A DNA stretch of 64,000 bases from Mycobacterium paraseoulense. Its GTDB lineage: Bacteria > Actinomycetota > Actinomycetes > Mycobacteriales > Mycobacteriaceae. The notes under the pieces are model-generated. The model was not told where the DNA came from, ran no database searches, and saw nothing but the letters and a program-made list of their open reading frames with translations. The translations under genes and the position numbers were made by a program. The DNA lies in the NCBI RefSeq assembly GCF_010731655.1, contig NZ_AP022619.1, positions 4,836,001 through 4,900,000 of the forward strand, given 5' to 3'. Below are positions 25,499 through 35,267 of this stretch, piece by piece (positions within the stretch are counted from its first letter, which is position 1; each line of letters begins with the position of its first letter).

Positions 25499-25957
25499 CT
25501 CCGTACGTCAGTAGATCAGCACCGCTGGCCGGCTCGCCCGTTGCGGAAATCGCTGTCCGGCACGAATGGGAAAGCACCGATTCGGCTCGCTTTCGGCCGC
25601 GTTATGTCATTTGCGGTGCCGATATGAAATGCGGCCGGAAAACAGGACCGTTGCTCCGGTGATAATTCAGGATAAGCATAATTACGTATGTCAGTATCCA
25701 CTGGTCTACGGAGCGCAGAAGCGGCTAAACGGCTAGCTAGAAACGATAATAGGAAATACTGATCTACGCGTTTGCGGGTGGGTCACCCCTGATAAGAAGC
25801 CGTTGATGTGCCTTGCCTGTGTGGTGAATGTGCAATGCCCAACAAAGCCCACGCACGCTTTGCTTAGTGCCGGCCAGCGGCGTTACATTGGGCGTTACCA
25901 ATTGATACGAAACTTCTTATCGCGCAATAGTTAACCCGGAAGGGGGTGGCTCCTGCG
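25499..25957. other. 459-base A/T-richer gap before the lipid operon
   Basis: No gene seen. The last 100 bases look like a promoter: GGCGTTAC occurs twice, 12 bases apart (25879-25886 and 25891-25898), followed by TTGATA (25902-25907), a 17-base spacer and CAATAG (25925-25930). GGAAGGGG at 25938-25945 is the ribosome site for ATG 25958. The direct repeats could bind a regulator. Confidence 0.4.
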
Positions 25958-28900
25958 ATGGAGACGCTCATCGATCATCTGCACAAGCGGGAAGCGCTGA
26001 CACCGGACAAGACCCTCTTCCGGTTCGTCGACGACGAAGGCCGGGAACAGGAGCACTACACCTACCAGACCTTCGCCGAGCGGACGCGTGAACTGGCCGC
26101 CTATCTGACGACGGAAGCGGGCCTGCGCCGGGGTGATCGCGCGCTGCTGGTCTACCCGCCCAGTCTGGAGATGGTCGCGGCGTTCTATGCGTGCGCCCGC
26201 ATCGGGGTGATCGCCGTACCGGTCAGCCCGCCGCTGCCGATGTCGTTCGAGTCGGGGCTGGCCAAACTCGCCTTCATCGCGCGCGACTGCCAAGCCAAGG
26301 CGGTGCTGTCGACCAAGCAGTTCGAGTACGACTACCGCCTGCTGCTCAACCACCTCGACGGCGGATCGCCCTGGCCGGACGCCCAACGGCCCCCGGAACT
26401 GCCGTGGTTCGGAACCGACGGCACGCAGGAGTTCGGTGGCGCGCCCGTCCCCGACACGCCCGGGCCGGTGCTCTTCCTTCAATACACCTCCGGCTCCACC
26501 AGCGACCCCAAGGGCGTGGTGGTCAGCCACGCCAACGTCATCGCCAACGCCTCCGCCTTCGCGGGCGGCGAGGTGCTGGTCAGCTGGCTGCCGCAGCACC
26601 ACGACATGGGCCTGATCTCCGCCTACCTGTTCATCCTGCTGGTCGGGGGGACCACGCACGCGATGTCGCCGCTGGACTTCCTCAAGCGCCCGTCGTCCTG
26701 GCTGCGGCTGATCAGCGACGTGCGCGCCACCCACACGCCGGTGCCCAACTTCGCCCTGGAGCTGTGCCTGCGCGAGGACAAACTGCCCACCTCCGAGCTC
26801 GCCGGGATCGACCTGAGCTGCCTGGAGAGCATCGTCGTGGGCGCGGAACCGCTGCGCGCCGGCACATTCACGCGCTTCCGGGAGCGCTTTGCCCCCTACG
26901 GCCTTGACCCCAATGCGCTCACCGGCGCCTACGGCATGGCCGAAAACACCCTGATCGTCTCGCTTCGCGGACGCCAGACCCTGGCCCTCAATAAGCGCGC
27001 GCTGGAGCAGAATCTCGCCCGGGTCGAAAAGGCTCAGCCCCAGAACAGCAACCAGGCCCCGGTGGTGAGCTGCGGCAAGCCGATCGACGGCAACGTGGTC
27101 CGCATCGTCGACCCCGAATCCGGGCGGGCCCTCGGCGAGGGCCGGGTCGGCGAGGTCTGGCTGGACGGGCCGTCCAAGGGCGGCGGCTACTGGAACCGCC
27201 CCGAGCTGACCGCCGAGGCCTTCGCGGCCCGCATCCCCGGCGACGACGAGCACACCTACCTGCGCACCGGTGACCTCGGCTTCCTCTACGAGGGCGAGCT
27301 GTTCGTCTGCGGCCGCAGCAAGGACCTGATCATCGTCCGCGGCGTCAACTGCTACCCCTCGGACATCGAGGGCATCGTGGAACGGTCGGCGCCGGAGGTC
27401 CGCGGCGGCTGCGTCGCCGCCTTCGCGGTGGAGCACGACGAGCAGGAAGCGCTGACCGTGGTGGCCGAGGTCCGCGACGCGCAGGCGCTGCCGGACGGCA
27501 AGGCGTTGGCGCGGGCCATCCGCCGGCACGGCCACATCGACCCGCATGCGATCGCGTTCGTGCCGCCGCACAGCATCCCCAAGACCACCTCGGGGAAGAT
27601 CAGGCGCTCGTCGACGCGGCAGCTCTGGCTGGACGGCAAGCTGCCGGTGCTGTCGGTCTACACGCATCAGCCCCACGACCTGCCGGACGCGGACCGGGGC
27701 CCGCTGGACCGGTTCCGCAACCTCATCGAAAGTTATGACCTCACAGGTGAGGAGGACTGCTCCTTCGCGGATCTCGGCATCGACTCGCTGGCACTCGCGG
27801 AGCTGCGCTCCGATCTGCAGGCCCTGCTGGAGGAGCACGGCGCCGGGGCGCTGGCCGAGGAGGTCAACACGCGCCTGCTGCAGCGACTGACGGTGGCCGA
27901 GTTCTTCGGGCTGATGCGGCAGTTCGGTGAGGGGTCCGGGCGGCCGCTGGACGCGCTGCGCCAGGCGCTGGACCAGATCTCGGCGGAGTACGAGGCCTAC
28001 GAGATCGCACGGATGCGGGCCGACGCACAGCTGCCCCTGCCGGCGCTGCCGCCGGCGCGGCCGGGCGCGCCCAGCGACGTCCTGCTGACGGGCGCCACCG
28101 GGTTCCTGGGGCCGTTCCTGGTCGCCAGCCTGCTGGGCCGGACGTCGTACACCGTCCACGCGCTGATCCGCGCCACGGACTCCGCCCACGGGCTGGACCG
28201 GATCGTCGCGTCGCTGCGCAAGGCCCGCCTGTGGTCCCCGGCGCTGGAAGCCGAGGTCCGCAAGCGGGTGCGCGTGGTGTGCGGCGACCTCGCCGAGCCG
28301 CACCTGGGCCTCGGCGCGCCGGAATTCCAGCGCCTGGCCGAGGGCGTCGACGTCATCGTCCACAACGGCGCCCTGGTCAACTACGTCCGGACCTACGACG
28401 CCCTGCGGCCCGCCAACGTGGCCGGCACGCACGAACTGCTGCGGCTGGCCATGACCGCCCACCGCAAGACCTTCCACCTGGTCTCCAGCACCTTCATCTA
28501 CGGATGGAGCGTCAAGCCGGTGGTGGGGGAGTCCGACGCCAACCTGGAGATGAACGCCCTGGACTTCGGCTACTCGCAGACGAAGTGGGTCGCCGAGCAG
28601 CTGGCCTTCGCCGCCCAGCGCCAGGGCCTCGACGTGCGCATCTTCCGGCCCTCGCTGATCTCACCGACCGGCGCGGGCTTCGGCAGCCAGGACGACATCC
28701 TGGTGCGCACCATGGCGTTCATGATCGAGCACGGCGTCGCCGCCAATGCGCTCAACCAGCTCAGCCTGCTGCCGGCGGACCTGATCGCCGACCACATCGT
28801 CGCGCTGATGGAGCTGCCGGCCGGCGCGGGCGATGTGTTCAACATGACCGCGGACGACTACTACAACATGACCGACATCACCCGGGTGCTGTCCGAGCGC

Positions 28901-29197
28901 TACGGCTACCGCTTCGAGTACCACGACATCTCGTCTTTCGCCGCCGAGATGAACCGGCGGTGCACGCCGCGCGACCCGATCTACCCGCTGGTCGACTTCC
29001 TCACCCGCTCGGCGGACAAGATCGCCGCGATGCGGGACAAGCGCTACGGCAACACCCAATACCAGCGTGCGCGCGCTTTGGCCGACGTCCGGCTGCGGGA
29101 ACCGGCGCTGACCGAGACGGTCGACAATCTCGTCCGGTTCTTGCGCAGTGAGCGCCTGATCACCGAGGCTGAGGCCGAGGAGCAACGCAGCGCCTGA
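25958..29197 (+). CDS. Fatty acyl-AMP ligase / ACP / thioester reductase
   Basis: 1079-aa three-domain protein. Residues 1-580 are an adenylate-forming ligase of the FAAL/FACL type (TSGSTSDPKG near 177). A carrier domain follows with Ser610 in DLGIDSLAL. Residues 700-1079 form a reductase with NAD(P) motif TGATGFLG near 711 and Tyr872-x3-Lys876. Such enzymes activate a fatty acid, load it and release it reductively as aldehyde or alcohol. ATG 25958 is preferred over GTG 25946, which sits on the Shine-Dalgarno sequence. It heads an operon with a diiron protein, a hydrolase and an electron-transfer reductase. Confidence 0.9.
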   Translation: METLIDHLHKREALTPDKTLFRFVDDEGREQEHYTYQTFAERTRELAAYLTTEAGLRRGDRALLVYPPSLEMVAAFYACARIGVIAVPVSPPLPMSFESGLAKLAFIARDCQAKAVLSTKQFEYDYRLLLNHLDGGSPWPDAQRPPELPWFGTDGTQEFGGAPVPDTPGPVLFLQYTSGSTSDPKGVVVSHANVIANASAFAGGEVLVSWLPQHHDMGLISAYLFILLVGGTTHAMSPLDFLKRPSSWLRLISDVRATHTPVPNFALELCLREDKLPTSELAGIDLSCLESIVVGAEPLRAGTFTRFRERFAPYGLDPNALTGAYGMAENTLIVSLRGRQTLALNKRALEQNLARVEKAQPQNSNQAPVVSCGKPIDGNVVRIVDPESGRALGEGRVGEVWLDGPSKGGGYWNRPELTAEAFAARIPGDDEHTYLRTGDLGFLYEGELFVCGRSKDLIIVRGVNCYPSDIEGIVERSAPEVRGGCVAAFAVEHDEQEALTVVAEVRDAQALPDGKALARAIRRHGHIDPHAIAFVPPHSIPKTTSGKIRRSSTRQLWLDGKLPVLSVYTHQPHDLPDADRGPLDRFRNLIESYDLTGEEDCSFADLGIDSLALAELRSDLQALLEEHGAGALAEEVNTRLLQRLTVAEFFGLMRQFGEGSGRPLDALRQALDQISAEYEAYEIARMRADAQLPLPALPPARPGAPSDVLLTGATGFLGPFLVASLLGRTSYTVHALIRATDSAHGLDRIVASLRKARLWSPALEAEVRKRVRVVCGDLAEPHLGLGAPEFQRLAEGVDVIVHNGALVNYVRTYDALRPANVAGTHELLRLAMTAHRKTFHLVSSTFIYGWSVKPVVGESDANLEMNALDFGYSQTKWVAEQLAFAAQRQGLDVRIFRPSLISPTGAGFGSQDDILVRTMAFMIEHGVAANALNQLSLLPADLIADHIVALMELPAGAGDVFNMTADDYYNMTDITRVLSERYGYRFEYHDISSFAAEMNRRCTPRDPIYPLVDFLTRSADKIAAMRDKRYGNTQYQRARALADVRLREPALTETVDNLVRFLRSERLITEAEAEEQRSA

Positions 29198-29227
29198 CCC
29201 GCGCGACAACCAAGCAAGGGGGTCACC

Positions 29228-30136
29228 ATGTTCACCGTCGACGACCAGGCGACCGGCCCGCATGACGCCTCGCTCGACCACGAGCGGATCGTCCTGCAGG
29301 CGCGCGACGTCGACTTCGACTGGGCGGCGCTGCCGTTCTACTACGTGCCCAACGAGCCCTTCACCACCCACTTCTGCAACGTCTTGCACCTGCTGCTGCC
29401 CGCCGGCGAGGAGTTCATCGTCGACGCGTTCAAGAACACGCTGCCGCTGATCAAGGACGATCAGCTGCGGCTGGACGTGCAGGGCTTCATCAGCCAGGAG
29501 GCCATGCACTCCCAGGCCCATTCGGGGGTGCTGGACCACTTCGCGGCCAAGGGCATCGACGTCACGCCCTTCACCGACCAGATGGCCTGGCTGTTCTCCC
29601 AACTCATCGGCGGCCGGCCGGGGTGGGGTTGGCGGCGACGGCAGAGCTGGCTGCTCGAGCGGGTATCGATGGTGGCGGCTCTCGAGCACTACACGGCCAT
29701 CCTGGGCGAATGGATCCTCGACACCCCGCAACACGACGCGTTGGGCACCGACCCGGTGATGCTGGACCTGCTGCGCTGGCATGGCGCGGAAGAGGTCGAA
29801 CACAAGGCGGTCGCGTTCGACACCATGAAGCATCTGCGCGCCGGGTACTGGCGGCAGGTGCGCACCCAGCTGCTGGTGACCCCGGCGCTGCTGTGGTTGT
29901 TCATCCGCGGCGTGCGGTTCATGTACTCGGTCGACCCGCACCTGCCGCCCGGCGCCAAACCGCGCTGGCGCGACTACTTCAGCGCGGCGCGCCGGGGCCT
30001 GGTGCCCGGGCCGTTCCAGTTCCTGCGGGTCATCGGCGCCTACTACACGCCGAGTTTCCACCCGTCCAAACTGGGCGGGGTGGGCCGCGCGGTCGACTAC
30101 CTGGCCCGCTCGCCGGCGGCGCGCGCGGCGCACTGA
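29228..30136 (+). CDS. Ferritin-like diiron protein (PF10118 family)
   Basis: 302-aa protein of the family named predicted metal-dependent hydrolase. I see a full set of carboxylate-bridged diiron ligands in four-helix order: Glu62, Glu91-x2-His94 (QEAMHSQAH), Glu153 (LEHYTA) and Glu189-x2-His192 (AEEVEHKA). This suggests an O2-using diiron enzyme rather than a simple hydrolase. It follows the reductase gene by 30 bases and precedes a hydrolase and a flavin/2Fe-2S reductase that could supply electrons. Oxidation of the fatty aldehyde or acyl chain made by the first enzyme is a reasonable but unproven role. Confidence 0.75.
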   Translation: MFTVDDQATGPHDASLDHERIVLQARDVDFDWAALPFYYVPNEPFTTHFCNVLHLLLPAGEEFIVDAFKNTLPLIKDDQLRLDVQGFISQEAMHSQAHSGVLDHFAAKGIDVTPFTDQMAWLFSQLIGGRPGWGWRRRQSWLLERVSMVAALEHYTAILGEWILDTPQHDALGTDPVMLDLLRWHGAEEVEHKAVAFDTMKHLRAGYWRQVRTQLLVTPALLWLFIRGVRFMYSVDPHLPPGAKPRWRDYFSAARRGLVPGPFQFLRVIGAYYTPSFHPSKLGGVGRAVDYLARSPAARAAH

Positions 30137-30145
30137 GAGCCGGAC

Positions 30146-31066
30146 ATGGCAGAGATGACTCACTCCCGCACCGTGGTCGCCTCCGACGGCGTATCCCTCG
30201 CCGTCCACGCCTACGCGGAGATCGACCGCCGGCGCCCCACCGTTCTGGCCATTCACGGCTACCCCGACAACCACCACGTGTGGGACGGCGTCGCCGACGC
30301 ACTGGGCGGCCGCTTCAACGTCGTGGCCTACGACGTGCGCGGGACCGGTGAATCCTCCAAGCCGGCGAGGCGGGCGGGATACCGCCTGCCCCAACTGGTT
30401 TCGGATATCGGCGCGGTGATCGACAGCCTCGGCGCGGGCCGGGTGCACCTGGTGGCCCACGACTGGGGTTCCATCCAGGCCTGGGCGGCGGTCACCGACG
30501 ACGCGGTGATGCGTAAGGTCGCCTCGTTCACGTCGATCTCGGGCCCGCACCTGAACTACGCGGGCAGGTTCCTGCGGTCCGCGCGCACGCCCCGCGGCGT
30601 GTTCGACGTGCTCAAGCAGGCGCTGGCGTCGTCGTACATCTGGTTCTTCCTCTGCCCGGGGGTGCCGGAGCTGGCGATCTGGTCCCGGGCCAGCGTGGCC
30701 GTCTTCGCCGCTGTTGAACTCATCGGCCGCCCACGCGGCGCCGGCCGGGCGCGCGCGGCGACCACCCGCTCGACCCGCGACTACGTCAACGGGCTCAACC
30801 TGTACCGCGCCAACATGCCGGGACCGTTCCTGGCCCCGGGAAAGGAGCTGCCGCAGACGGCCGTCCCGGTGCAGGTGCTGGTGGCGCGCAGGGACTATTT
30901 CGTCTCGCCGCCCCTGCAGCGGTTCACCGGCGCGATACCGCCGAACGGCAGGGTCGTCGACATCGACGGCGGGCACTGGGTGGTGTCCTCCCATCCCGAG
31001 GTCATCGCCCGGCTCACCGCCGAGTGGATCAACCAGGTCGCCGGCACCGACATCCGACAGGCATAG
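30146..31066 (+). CDS. Alpha/beta hydrolase (epoxide hydrolase-like)
   Basis: 306-aa alpha/beta fold protein. The oxyanion motif is HGYPDN (37-42), the nucleophile Asp106 sits in AHDWGS as in epoxide hydrolases, and the catalytic His is in GGHWVV near 280. It resembles the N-terminal half of EphD-type proteins, which usually continue into an SDR domain that is absent here. It is 9 bases after the diiron gene. It may act on an epoxide or similar product of the diiron enzyme. Confidence 0.8.
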   Translation: MAEMTHSRTVVASDGVSLAVHAYAEIDRRRPTVLAIHGYPDNHHVWDGVADALGGRFNVVAYDVRGTGESSKPARRAGYRLPQLVSDIGAVIDSLGAGRVHLVAHDWGSIQAWAAVTDDAVMRKVASFTSISGPHLNYAGRFLRSARTPRGVFDVLKQALASSYIWFFLCPGVPELAIWSRASVAVFAAVELIGRPRGAGRARAATTRSTRDYVNGLNLYRANMPGPFLAPGKELPQTAVPVQVLVARRDYFVSPPLQRFTGAIPPNGRVVDIDGGHWVVSSHPEVIARLTAEWINQVAGTDIRQA

Positions 31067-31076
31067 GACATTCGCT

Positions 31077-32153
31077 GTGGCACATGCGATTTGGAGCAGC
31101 AGACCGGCCGACCTGTACGGTCGCCGCAAGCGCGATCGCCTCTACACGGCGTTGTGGGGAGTGGGCACCCTGTTCGGCGGTCTGGCGTCGGCGTCGCGGT
31201 GGAATCCATCGCGGGTCGTGCCGGTGCATCGGACCAACACCGCGGTGGTCACCAAGCGAGAACTTCTCACCCCGGACGTGGTCGCGTTGACGCTCGCCGA
31301 CGCGCAAGGCGGATTGCTGCCGACGTGGACTCCCGGCGCGCACATCGACATCCGGCTGGCGTCGGGCCGCCGCCGCCAGTACTCGCTGTGCGGTCCGCCC
31401 GGGCGGCGCACCGACTACCGCATCGCGGTGCGACGGATCGCCGACGGCGGCGGCGGCTCGATCGAAATGCACGACACCTTCGACGTGGGGGCCAGGGTCG
31501 AATTCGAAGGTCCCCGCAACGCGTTCTATCTCGTCACCGACGAGCGGGAGGTGTTGTTCGTGATCGGCGGCATCGGCGTGACACCGATCCTGCCCATGAT
31601 CTCACTCGCCCAGCAGCGCGGAATCGACTGGCGCGCAGTGTATGTCGGGCGCAGCCGGGAGTACATGCCGCTGCTCGACGAGGTGCTGGCAATGGCGCCC
31701 GGGCGGGTCACCGTCTGGGCCGACGACGAGCGTGGCCGCATCGCCACCGTCGAGGAGCTGCTTGCCGACGCCGGGCCGACGACGGCCGTCTACGTGTGCG
31801 GCCCGGCCGGAATGCTCGAAGCGGTGCGCACGGCGCGAGATCGACACGCCGACGCTCCGCTGCACTACGAAAGGTTCGGGCCGCCGCCCGTCGTCGACGG
31901 CACCCCCTTCGAGCTGGAGCTCGCCCGTTCGGGGCGGGTGCTCAGCGTGCCGGCGAACCGCTCGGCGCTTGACGTCATGCTCGACGGCGACCCGACCACC
32001 GCGTACTCGTGCCAGCAAGGCTTCTGTGGCACCTGCAAGGTGAAAGTGCTTGCCGGACAGGTCGATCGGCGCGGCCGCGCCAGCGAGGGCGACGGCGAGA
32101 TGCTGGTCTGCGTCTCGCGCGCCCACGGCGATCGGCTGGTGATCGACGCCTAG
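31077..32153 (+). CDS. Flavin reductase with C-terminal 2Fe-2S ferredoxin
   Basis: 358-aa phthalate dioxygenase reductase-type electron carrier. FAD-binding RQYSLCGPP near 100, NAD motif GGIGVTPILPM, and a plant-type [2Fe-2S] domain with Cys312, Cys317, Cys320 and Cys345 (CQQGFCGTC ... VC). The GTG at 31077 is chosen, 10 bases after the hydrolase stop. An N-terminal extension of about 45 residues precedes the flavin domain. In this operon it probably passes electrons from NAD(P)H to the diiron protein. Confidence 0.88.
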   Translation: MAHAIWSSRPADLYGRRKRDRLYTALWGVGTLFGGLASASRWNPSRVVPVHRTNTAVVTKRELLTPDVVALTLADAQGGLLPTWTPGAHIDIRLASGRRRQYSLCGPPGRRTDYRIAVRRIADGGGGSIEMHDTFDVGARVEFEGPRNAFYLVTDEREVLFVIGGIGVTPILPMISLAQQRGIDWRAVYVGRSREYMPLLDEVLAMAPGRVTVWADDERGRIATVEELLADAGPTTAVYVCGPAGMLEAVRTARDRHADAPLHYERFGPPPVVDGTPFELELARSGRVLSVPANRSALDVMLDGDPTTAYSCQQGFCGTCKVKVLAGQVDRRGRASEGDGEMLVCVSRAHGDRLVIDA

Positions 32154-32179
32154 AAACGCGGAAGCGGGCGCGGCCGGAG

Positions 32180-33196
32180 CTAAACGCCGTGTTGTTCGCT
32201 GTGGTGCGCGGGATAGGCGTGGACGAGCGCGCTGTTGAGCCTGGGCACGGCGTGCGTCAGTTCGTGTTCGGCGTCATGGGCGATGCGGTGGGCGTCCTCG
32301 AGGCTGGTGCCGGGATCGATGTCGAGTTCGGCGTCGGCGTGCAGCTGGTGCCCGATCCAGCGCATCCGGATGCTTCGCACGCTACGGACGCCGGGCCGGG
32401 CGGCAAGGCATGCTTCGGCGGTGTCGACCAGCTTGGGGTCCACCGCGTCCATCAGCCGGCGGAAGATCTCCCGCACGGCGCGGTAGAGCACCGCGACAAT
32501 CGCCACCGTGATGAGCATGCCCACGACCGGGTCCGCGACCGGGTAGCCCAGAGCGACGCCGATCGCCCCGAAAAGCACTGCCAGCGAGGTGAATCCGTCG
32601 GTGCGGGCGTGTAGGCCGTCGGCGACGAGGGCGGCCGAGCCGATTCGGCGGCCGACCCGGATGCGGTAGGTTGCGACGCCCTCGTTTCCGAGGAAGCCGA
32701 TCACGCCGGCGGCGGCGACCCAGGCGACGTGCTCGACGGCAACGGGGTGGATGAGCCGCAGCACGGCTTCGTACCCGGCGATGATCGCCGACAGGGCGAT
32801 CATGCCGATGACGAACAAACCGGCGATGTCTTCGGCGCGCCCGTAGCCGTACGTGTATCGCCGGTTTGCCGCGCGCCGGCCCAGCGAGAACGCGATCCAG
32901 AGCGGGACCGCGGTGAGCGCGTCCGAGAAGTTGTGAATGGTGTCGGCGGCCAGCGCGATCGACCCGGAGATGACGGCGACGACCACCTGGATGGCGGCGG
33001 TGGCCGCCAGGCCGACGAGGCTGACCTTGACCGCCCGGATGCCGACCGCGCTGGATTCCAGGGCGGTGTCGACACTGTCGGCGGCGTCGTGGCTGTGCGG
33101 GACGAACAGGTGGGCAACGAGGCCGCGAAGTCCGTGGGCATGCGGGTGACCAGGCCCATGGTGGTGGTCGTGGTCGTGCCCGCCGGGGGTGCTCAT
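32180..33196 (-). CDS. Cation diffusion facilitator metal exporter
   Basis: 338-aa CDF transporter. The His-rich N-terminus (GHDHDHHHGPGHPHAH) and a second His loop suit Zn, Co or similar divalent ions. Six membrane helices contain the metal sites HNFSD (helix 2) and HARTD (helix 5). The C-terminal cytosolic domain has further His. It opens the metal-related part of the window and is 26 bases from the stop of the reductase gene, convergent. Confidence 0.92.
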   Translation of the reverse strand: MSTPGGHDHDHHHGPGHPHAHGLRGLVAHLFVPHSHDAADSVDTALESSAVGIRAVKVSLVGLAATAAIQVVVAVISGSIALAADTIHNFSDALTAVPLWIAFSLGRRAANRRYTYGYGRAEDIAGLFVIGMIALSAIIAGYEAVLRLIHPVAVEHVAWVAAAGVIGFLGNEGVATYRIRVGRRIGSAALVADGLHARTDGFTSLAVLFGAIGVALGYPVADPVVGMLITVAIVAVLYRAVREIFRRLMDAVDPKLVDTAEACLAARPGVRSVRSIRMRWIGHQLHADAELDIDPGTSLEDAHRIAHDAEHELTHAVPRLNSALVHAYPAHHSEQHGV

Positions 33197-33243
33197 CTGG
33201 GCACTGGCCGCTTACCTGCATGCATACGCAGATAATAAATCAC

Positions 33244-34572
33244 TCAGCTCGCGCCCGACAACCTGACGGTGATCTCGGCACCGCCTTCCGCGTGATTCTC
33301 GGCGGTGACCGTGCCATGGTTGCGCCGCGTGAGGGCGTCGACGATGGCCAATCCGAGGCCGGTGCCGCCGGCGGTCCGCGCGTTGTCTGCGCGGGTGAAT
33401 CGGTTGAAAGCGTGGGGGAGGAAATCGGGCGGAAATCCCGGACCGTGGTCGCCGACGTGGATCTCGACGCCGTCGGCGGTCGCCTGGGCGCGGACGGTGA
33501 TCGGCGGGGCTCCGTGCTGGGCGGCGTTGTCGATGAGGTTGTCGACGATCCGGTCCAGGTCGTCTGGCTGGACGCGGACATGTTGGCCTGCGGGGCAGTC
33601 AATCTCAAGCTGGGCGCCTAGGCTGTGGCGGTAGCGCTCGCCGATGCCGGCCAGGATCCCACCGAGGTCGATGGTCGGCGGGTCGGCCCGTCTGCCGGTG
33701 TCTGCGACCGCGAGCAGGTCGCGCGCCAATCGGGACAGCCGAGTGGTTTCGTGCAGGGCCGAGTGCATTGCGGCGACCAATTCGGGATTGCTTCGTGGGC
33801 GCCGTAGTGCGAGTTCGAGTTCGGTCGTCAGCAGGCTCAGCGGGGTGCGCAGTTCGTGGCCCGCATCGGTGACGAATTGACGTTCCCGCTCCAAGGCGAC
33901 CTGCAGCCGCTGCAGGAGCTCATTGAAAGTCGTTCCCAGGTCTCGGATCTCATCACGGGCCGGCGGGACGGGCAGTCGGGCGTCCGCGTCGGTCGCGCTG
34001 ATGCCTGCGGCACGGACGCGCATGCGTTCGACCGGTCGAAGGGCGGCCGCTGCCAGCAGGTAGGCGCCGACGGCGGTGGCCAACAGAAGGAGCGGGAAAC
34101 TGACGGCGAGCTCGTTGCGCAGATCCGCGACCGCGGCGTCCCGGTCGGCCAGGCTTTGGGCCGCGACGACGACGCGTCCACCGGCCGCCGGGCCCGCGGC
34201 CAGCCGCACCGGCCCGTGCAGGTTGCCGAGCCGCGGCTGATCGGTTACCAGTTTCCCTCGCTGGGCGGTCCCCAACTGGGAGGGTGACAGCGCGGTCTGC
34301 CCGCCCAGATTGGAGGTCGCGGCGAGCACGTGGCCCCCGGGGGCGACGATCTGCTGTGCGGTGTCGGGATCGCCTCCGGCCAGCAACGGATCGTCATCCG
34401 CTGCGATCGGGCGGAGGTTGGCCAGCTGAGTGGACAGGGACTCGGTGATCGCCGCGTCGAGCGATTCTTTGGTGTGGGCAACGGTGAGGGTCGCCACGAC
34501 CAACAGCACCAGCCCCGTCACGGCGGTGAACGCGGCGGTGAGCCTGATCCGAATCGGCCAGCGTCGAATCAT
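33244..34572 (-). CDS. Sensor histidine kinase
   Basis: 442-aa membrane sensor. Membrane helices at about 12-32 and 155-178 enclose an external sensing domain, followed by HAMP, the phospho-His box DAGHELRTPLSLL and the ATPase motifs NLIDNAAQHG, GDHGPGF and GGTGLGLAIV. It overlaps the regulator stop by 4 bases (ATGA). Nearby metal genes suggest a metal or envelope signal, but the sensor domain gives no clue. Confidence 0.92.
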   Translation of the reverse strand: MIRRWPIRIRLTAAFTAVTGLVLLVVATLTVAHTKESLDAAITESLSTQLANLRPIAADDDPLLAGGDPDTAQQIVAPGGHVLAATSNLGGQTALSPSQLGTAQRGKLVTDQPRLGNLHGPVRLAAGPAAGGRVVVAAQSLADRDAAVADLRNELAVSFPLLLLATAVGAYLLAAAALRPVERMRVRAAGISATDADARLPVPPARDEIRDLGTTFNELLQRLQVALERERQFVTDAGHELRTPLSLLTTELELALRRPRSNPELVAAMHSALHETTRLSRLARDLLAVADTGRRADPPTIDLGGILAGIGERYRHSLGAQLEIDCPAGQHVRVQPDDLDRIVDNLIDNAAQHGAPPITVRAQATADGVEIHVGDHGPGFPPDFLPHAFNRFTRADNARTAGGTGLGLAIVDALTRRNHGTVTAENHAEGGAEITVRLSGAS

Positions 34573-35267
34573 CTGCCCGTTTTCTCGGGCACACCGCCGT
34601 CGGTGCGCATTCGGTAGCCGATCCCGCGGACGGTTTCGATGGAGCGCAGCCCGAACGGCCGGTCAATCTTGTCGCGTAGCGCGCGGATGTGGACGTCGAT
34701 GACATTGGAACGTGATTCGTAGGCGAAGTCCCAGCAGTGCTCCATCAACAGGTCTCGGCTAAGTACCGCGCCGGGCCGACGCAGCAGCAGCTGCAGTAAT
34801 CCGAATTCCTTGGTGGTCAAGGAAATCTCAACTTCGCCGCGCCAGCATCGGTGGCTGGCGGGGTCGGCACGCAGCGATCCGGCGGTCAATACCGTTGGTC
34901 GTGGTGTGGGCCCGCGGCGGATGAGTGATCGCAGCCGGGCGAAGAGTTCGTCGAGGTGAAACGGTTTGGTGAGGTAGTCGTCGGCGCCGCCATCAAGACC
35001 GGCGACCCGGTCTGTGACCGCCCCGCGGGCGGTGAGCATCAGCACCGGTACCCACTTCTGCCGGTTGCGCCATTTCCGGCAGATATCGAAGCCGGACATG
35101 CCTGGCAGCATCACATCCAGCACCACCGCGTCGTAGTCATAGGCCATCGCGGCCTGGTAGCCGCTGGGGCCGTCGGCGGCGATGTCGACGGCGTAGCCGT
35201 CTTCGATCAGACCGCGGCGCAGCAGGTCGGCCATCTTGGGCTCGTCTTCGACCACCAGCACTCGCAC
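34569..35267 (-). CDS. OmpR-family response regulator
   Basis: 232-aa regulator with receiver domain (VRVLVVEDEPKMADLL, phospho-Asp in VVLDVMLPGMSG, Lys in LTKPF) and winged-helix DNA-binding domain (SRDLLMEHCWDF, RGIGYRM). GTG 35267 is chosen: GAGAGGG lies 11 bases upstream and the next candidate is too close to it. Direct-repeat sites upstream of this gene (35360-35375) and of the PepSY gene are its likely targets. Confidence 0.9.
   Translation of the reverse strand: MRVLVVEDEPKMADLLRRGLIEDGYAVDIAADGPSGYQAAMAYDYDAVVLDVMLPGMSGFDICRKWRNRQKWVPVLMLTARGAVTDRVAGLDGGADDYLTKPFHLDELFARLRSLIRRGPTPRPTVLTAGSLRADPASHRCWRGEVEISLTTKEFGLLQLLLRRPGAVLSRDLLMEHCWDFAYESRSNVIDVHIRALRDKIDRPFGLRSIETVRGIGYRMRTDGGVPEKTGR

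Noticed and set aside
25516..25701. 61-codon minus-strand frame in the gap before the lipid operon
   Set aside because: No start signal and no recognisable sequence; the region is A/T-richer and looks regulatory.
25931..28477. Long open frame of 848 codons on the minus strand
   Set aside because: It lies fully antisense to the acyl-AMP ligase/reductase gene, has Arg/Gln/Val/Gly-rich shadow composition and no known motif. High GC produces such frames. The same holds for 28661-31129 and 12042-13064.
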